64,000 nt of DNA from Pyronema omphalodes (taxonomy: Eukaryota; Ascomycota; Pezizomycetes; Pezizales; Pyronemataceae): the NCBI GenBank assembly GCA_024516155.1, contig JAJJXM010000071.1, forward strand, positions 1 to 64,000. Reading direction: 5' to 3'. Below the pieces are notes generated by a model. It saw only the letters and a list, made by a program, of their open reading frames with translations, was not told the DNA's origin and ran no database searches. Below are positions 59,315-64,000 of the stretch, in pieces; position 1 is the first letter of the stretch, and every line of letters begins with the position of its first letter. The position numbers and the translations under genes are program-made.

Positions 59315-59893
59315 TCACTCACACCCCGCCAAGCTGCCATCGAGGTTCGTAGTAGTGTTAGCAGACACACTCGATGAAGTAACCAATCTCACAGGAAGAG
59401 TTGAGAGTGCCTCAGGTTCCATCATAGCTGCTTGGCGTGGCCTTGCCAGAGGGATTGGTTTATCGATGGGGCTGGATGTACTAGTGGCGTTTCTCTCCGT
59501 AGATTTCGCAGCCAGAGCTCTCTTCGAAGATTTCTTTAGGCAGGGCATGTGGCAATCCAACCGCTTAAGGCTTCTGAGAAAAAGATGGAGTCTCCTCTTT
59601 TTTAGCGGGGGAGGAGGAGGAGGTGGAGGAGGTGGTGGAGGAGGACTTCCAGGGGAGTTATCAGTGTCGGGAGCTCCACTGGTGCTCTCCAAAGAAGATG
59701 TCTGGGATGTAGTAGCGTTGGGTTCGGATTCGTCCTCGGGTTCTGGGCTTTGCTCTACTAGAGTTTGGGCGTTTGAGTGAATGCTATCGGTTTCGTGTTG
59801 AGGTGAGTTTCCGGCTTGAAGATATGAACCTGGAGGAGATTTTGGGGACAGGTAGACTATTCCTTGGACATTTTCTGTAGGTGTTGAGCCCAT
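59315..59893 (-). CDS. Proline-rich hypothetical protein, 192 aa
   Basis: ATG at 59,893 opens MGSTPTENVQGIVYLSPK. The N-terminal half is Ser/Thr/Glu-rich and disordered-looking, followed by an uninterrupted run of about 13 prolines near residues 84 to 97 and a basic LKKRRLHLFLRSLKR segment. The C-terminal third is Ser/Thr-rich and ends GSLAGCE. The frame is open over 579 bp in AT-rich DNA with frequent stops elsewhere, and the composition resembles fungal regulatory or scaffold proteins. A possible donor GTGTGAGT overlaps the stop, so a further exon is possible. No domain recognised. Confidence 0.5.
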   Translation of the reverse strand: MGSTPTENVQGIVYLSPKSPPGSYLQAGNSPQHETDSIHSNAQTLVEQSPEPEDESEPNATTSQTSSLESTSGAPDTDNSPGSPPPPPPPPPPPPPLKKRRLHLFLRSLKRLDCHMPCLKKSSKRALAAKSTERNATSTSSPIDKPIPLARPRQAAMMEPEALSTLPVRLVTSSSVSANTTTNLDGSLAGCE

Positions 59894-61580
59894 TCCGAAA
59901 GGTAAAGTTGTTGTAAATGCCTCTTGAAAGGAAGAAAAGAAGATGAGTTGGAGCAGTCTCTGTGGTGTTTTGGGATTTGGAAACTGGTTAAATTACCAAG
60001 TTTTCAGACAGAATTCAGAAGGGCTGAATATCCCTACTGGGATGGTTGAGCACTGATCTTCTCTTATACTACTATCGAGTACATTTCTAATTATATGTCA
60101 GCTACTTGACGCTATCAAAGAAATAATGCCGGAAGAGCTTGTACTCATAGCGAGTACCCCATCTAACGTTTACCAAATCGGACGATATTCCCACCAGTTC
60201 CCTGTCTAGTACAGCGTTGTATTCCTTCGCGTAGGCAACCTTATTGGGGCCCACTTTCATGGAATCGGTATCGGTAGAACAACACTTTAAAAACGTAAAT
60301 ATCTACACTCTTATTTGATGAAATGGATAAGGTAGATGACACATGTCAGCTCTAGTTTTTCACCGTTTCTTCGGTCATTGGGCATGGAATGAGCCTATCA
60401 GACTGGTAGGTGAAACCTAGTTACACAGGGACATAGGCAAGTGAACTAAGGTGGACCACGGTGTATTCAGGCTAAATATCCGATCAGAGTAATGTTCATA
60501 TAGCCTTGGCAGTGTTGGCAAATGAAAATCAGCACTGAATATGATTAAAAGTTGGCCATATTTTTGAGAGAGGGTGTAGACCACGAGGCATCGGTATTAA
60601 TATCAACGAAGCTTTCCGTGAAGGATATTTGTACATAGTCACACCGTGGTAGTCAAAACGAAGTCTAGTAGTGATAGCTGTTATGGCTAGATACTGTAGG
60701 ACTGGAACAGACAAGTGATAAGAATCAATCTAGAGAGTTCTAAGCTTAATAGTTTTGGAAGCGCGCGGATTAAAGTTCTCTAAAGACGGCTGGGAGGACC
60801 TTTTCAATTTGTGCCTTGCTCGATGGAGTGTGTTGGTTTAATTGAATACGATCTGCAGGTTATGCCTAGAAGTTGTATTGATGAACGAATGGTGTCAGGT
60901 AAATCCCGAGGCTGAGGTACACAAACTGAAAACATCAACCCTATACATATATTACGGGCACAACCTCTCAGTACGAATGTCAAACAATGAGGAAACGGGG
61001 TTTCAGGGCCCCAAAACATAACCCCTTATACTGAGACTAAGCCCAGAGGGATTTGGGTGTGATACTTTGGCCCCATTTCTTCTTTGTGAAATCCGCCATA
61101 ACCTACGTTTGAAAACGTCAATAAATGAATTAATGGATCAACAGATAAAGAGATAAATAAATGGTCTGTTAAAGCGCAGAACCCGTAGATGTACAGCTCT
61201 TGACTCGTATTTCCGTATCCTTTGATTGAAAGATGTCTTTAAATTTCGAGAGATAAATCTTTCGCAGAGAAGAACGCTTTTGAGAGATTTGCTGTGTCAG
61301 GCCAGGCGGATGCGCGAGCGGGGGAATCGACACCTAGCGGGATGCGGCAATCGAGCTTGTGTCGTATTCGTTGATGTAAGCCTTCGCTTAGGACGTACGG
61401 GTCTAACCGTTGTTATTTAGTGGACGGGTACTTGCATGTCCCTAACTACTTAAGGTAAAGAATACGTTAGAGTGGGCACGAGGAGCTAAGCCTAGTGATA
61501 CGCCCCATTCAACCATCTCCTCTGTTCATCGCCGGGGACTGGCTCGATAAGAATGACGATACTGATTTCTCGAATCAAAA
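59894..61580. other. Gene-poor region, no gene recognised
   Basis: AT-rich, no repeat, RNA gene or convincing ORF seen. Confidence 0.4.
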
Positions 61581-61811
61581 GGAGACTTCCCGTAAGACTA
61601 TAGCAACGCTTCTTCTATTACATTTTCCAACAAAACACAATGCCATCCAATCAATCAAAAGTTGTAACTCTGAAATCACAAAGGCATTGGGGTCAGAGAC
61701 GCGCTCAATCGTGATAAGCGAATTCATAACAATTTACGGTATCAATCTGCTGTAAAATGCAATAGAAAAATTGTTGCTATAGCGTGTCTATAGCCTCAGG
61801 GGAAGTTCTCC
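61581..61811. mobile_element. MITE family G, copy 3 (231 bp)
   Basis: Ends GGAGACTTCCCGTAAGACTA and the complement of GGAGAACTTCCCCTGAGGCT, so the inverted repeats have decayed. Read on the opposite strand it matches 52,232 to 52,394 nearly throughout (GCTATAGCAACAAT, GCATTTTACAGCAGATTG, ATCACGATTGAGCGCG) plus about 65 extra central bases. This is probably the longer parental form. Confidence 0.8.
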
Positions 61812-64000
61812 ACTATTTACCGGGTCACGCTGTATCCAGAACAGCAAGAAGTACCGACTTGCCGTCATTCTAACCCATCTTAATTCAGCGTACCTGTAGT
61901 GGCCATGCCCGGCTCATTGGCCGACAATTCACGCAAATATGTAAAACGAATCACACTTCAATGCCATAGTGATAGATTTCATACTTATCTCTCTGTGTAA
62001 CAACTCGAAACCCATAGACTTGTGTTTGCCGCAGGGGTTCCGGGTTACCGCAAGAACCGAATACATATGTATCAGGCGAATCAGGGACATACCGCGTGTA
62101 CCGCCCCCAAAGTACAAGTATAGACAATCAAATCATCGCCATATGCAGGTTCATCCGAATGTTTCATCATTAACCAAGATCATTGATGGTAGACATCACG
62201 CGCGCCATACCTAACTTTCGGGTACAGATACGGTTTGCAAGAATGAACTCTTCCAATCGAAGATGTATAACAGGTGAAGGTGTAATTCTACTAGCCAGGC
62301 TTAGGTATCCAACTTTACAACCACCTTCCTTTCCCACTCAGACCCCATATTCGGTACGTCACTTACGCACGGTGCAAATTACTTAGGCATAGATCCAGAT
62401 AGACATTTCGGCATGATAGCTCCAAATTATCAATAGATTTATAGATACAGACCTAACAACGTAGCTGGAATATTATGCACCTTTTTCCACATTGGTTTAA
62501 TACTATAAGCCTTATACCAAAAAAGTAATGCACTCCTCTGACAGGTGACAGAATATACAGAACTTGCAAATCAGTGTTCAAGATACAATTGTTGCCATAG
62601 AAATTATCTTCTATGAGGTAACTTCTGAGTGGCAAAAAATGCGAGTGAGACGTGTAGCTGTGTTACATGGATTACACGCATCTTTCATAAGAGAAAAACA
62701 AACACTAGGTATACCGCGACGGTAGATAGTCATGTTGGACCACATGAATCATTCCCTACAGTCTATCCTTTAATGTTTGTCAGACTTTCCTTTTAAAGCT
62801 TCCTGGCTCCTAAGCATTTCTTTATGGTCCATGGAAATGTGATTCCATTGAAACACCAAGTCTCTCGGCAAATTCGCAGAGCTAGTCCACCCCATCATTC
62901 TTAGACACCTGGCTACAACGAGCTGTTGCTGTCCAGATCATCCACACTTTAAAGTGAAGCTTGTCAAATCGGAATAGAACAGATATTCGGCAAGAAAAGT
63001 AATCCCGGAAGATAGTATATACTAGCCTGAAAAAAAAAAATTATAGGCCTGGTACTACAGTGCCGAGAGATACCATTTAACACACAAAAATTCGACTGGC
63101 TATTGATTTGCGAATCAGATCGGTACGGAAGTTGTGGGCCTCGCGGGGTTTGGCTGATGTTGCTCGTTGTCCGGGGTTATTGTGAGCCACCCGCCCACCC
63201 CCTTCAAATATACTCAGCCGCACTGGGTAGATATCAAATTCGTAATGTCCTGTATACACGTTGTTACCGTTACTGATACTTAGCAAGGTTTATTCCGATA
63301 GTTCCAGACAATCTAACAAGCTCAATATGCATAGCCTTGGCGAAACGGACGTTCGGAGTATTTCTTTAGGAAGAGGAGACTTACAATAGCTAAGAGCACT
63401 GTTTGTAGGGCATTAAAAAGAAAATAAAAGGTGAAAACACATCCTAGCTTCGCCGCAGTAGGCAGAGTTCATTATCAGTTGGATACTCGTTGCCATCTGG
63501 ATTCCGTAAAAATATCGATTTATATGATTTGTTGTCATGGTTATTGAACCACAGTAGAAGACCGGGCTGCAATTCTGACGTACATACGTCGTGCAGCGTC
63601 TGATGATTGAAAGCACAATTGCTAGGCTTTGCTGCACACACCACATGCCCTCCACTCTCTGAAACGCATCGCATTTTTCAAGCTTGTAACTGTTACAAAT
63701 CTTCATGGGATCAAAGTCGCGATTATGGTATTTTGGGACAATATATTATGAGCTGCGCCGCTGTAATATTCCTACTACACAGTTAGCAAAACCTTCATTG
63801 ATAGCAGCACTCGTCAAAATCCTCCTATTACACTTAATTGAAAAGAGCAACCTGTAAGTTATGACTTGAATTGTTTTAACCAGAGATATTTCTCACATTA
63901 CTGATATACCAGGCAGTAATCAGAAAATATGACGAACCAGAACCAATCCCTCCCAAACACAGTGGCAATGCATGCCACTAGAACTACCGCTTCCAACACA
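61812..64000. other. Gene-poor region to window end
   Basis: No gene, RNA or repeat recognised. An A-run at 63,030 to 63,039. ORFs up to 97 codons overlap one another on the minus strand near 63,400 to 63,700 and show no known motif. Confidence 0.4.

Noticed and set aside
1..64000. CRISPR array, bacterial operons or phage genes
   Set aside because: The window is eukaryotic; repeats lack regular spacers and the genes have spliceosomal introns.

Overview
The window looks like a filamentous ascomycete (Pezizomycotina) chromosome. The evidence is three conserved eukaryotic genes with very short GT-AG introns (44 to 136 nt), an intronless tRNA-Trp, fungal-type transposon remnants and abundant micro/minisatellites. 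A Leotiomycete is possible, but the sequence alone does not fix the species.

Region 1 (1 to about 32,470) is a long repeat array. A macro-repeat M1 starts at 1 and recurs as M2 from 17,844. The copies are almost identical over the first 10.5 kb and clearly diverged after that. Each macro-repeat holds two L+S units. A unit carries a long gene L and a short gene S, both on the minus strand and paralogous to each other. Each gene has a conserved upstream module of 2 to 6 kb and meets a small plus-strand ORF (called C here) tail to tail. S is intact in every copy; L is damaged in every copy. I do not recognise these proteins. Shared features are a TPTCAP-like N-terminus, a basic KKRK/NKRK patch, an acidic Asp/Ser-rich middle and a C-terminal aromatic/basic block ending in SDFAV. 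L and S also share a downstream exon-like block with no gaps between them. This array is the best candidate for an undescribed system.

Region 2 (about 32,500 to 42,700) is a housekeeping island: SNF8/VPS22 (ESCRT-II), TCTP/TMA19 on the minus strand and SUR2 (sphinganine C4-hydroxylase). Simple repeats and a TA-flanked MITE lie between them.

Region 3 (42,700 to 51,900) contains a complete non-autonomous hAT element with 8-bp target duplications and a transposase C-terminal relic, large satellites, tRNA-Trp(CCA), a truncated second hAT copy, and a solo S element in the opposite orientation with an intact S gene.

Region 4 (51,900 to 64,000) is gene-poor. It has three MITEs sharing the GGAG(R)ACTTCCC terminus, one copy of a dispersed repeat whose other copy is at about 47.7 kb, and one plausible proline-rich hypothetical gene at 59.3 to 59.9 kb.

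All comparisons were made by eye. Identity statements are qualitative and boundaries are usually good to about 20 to 50 bp unless exact bases are given.
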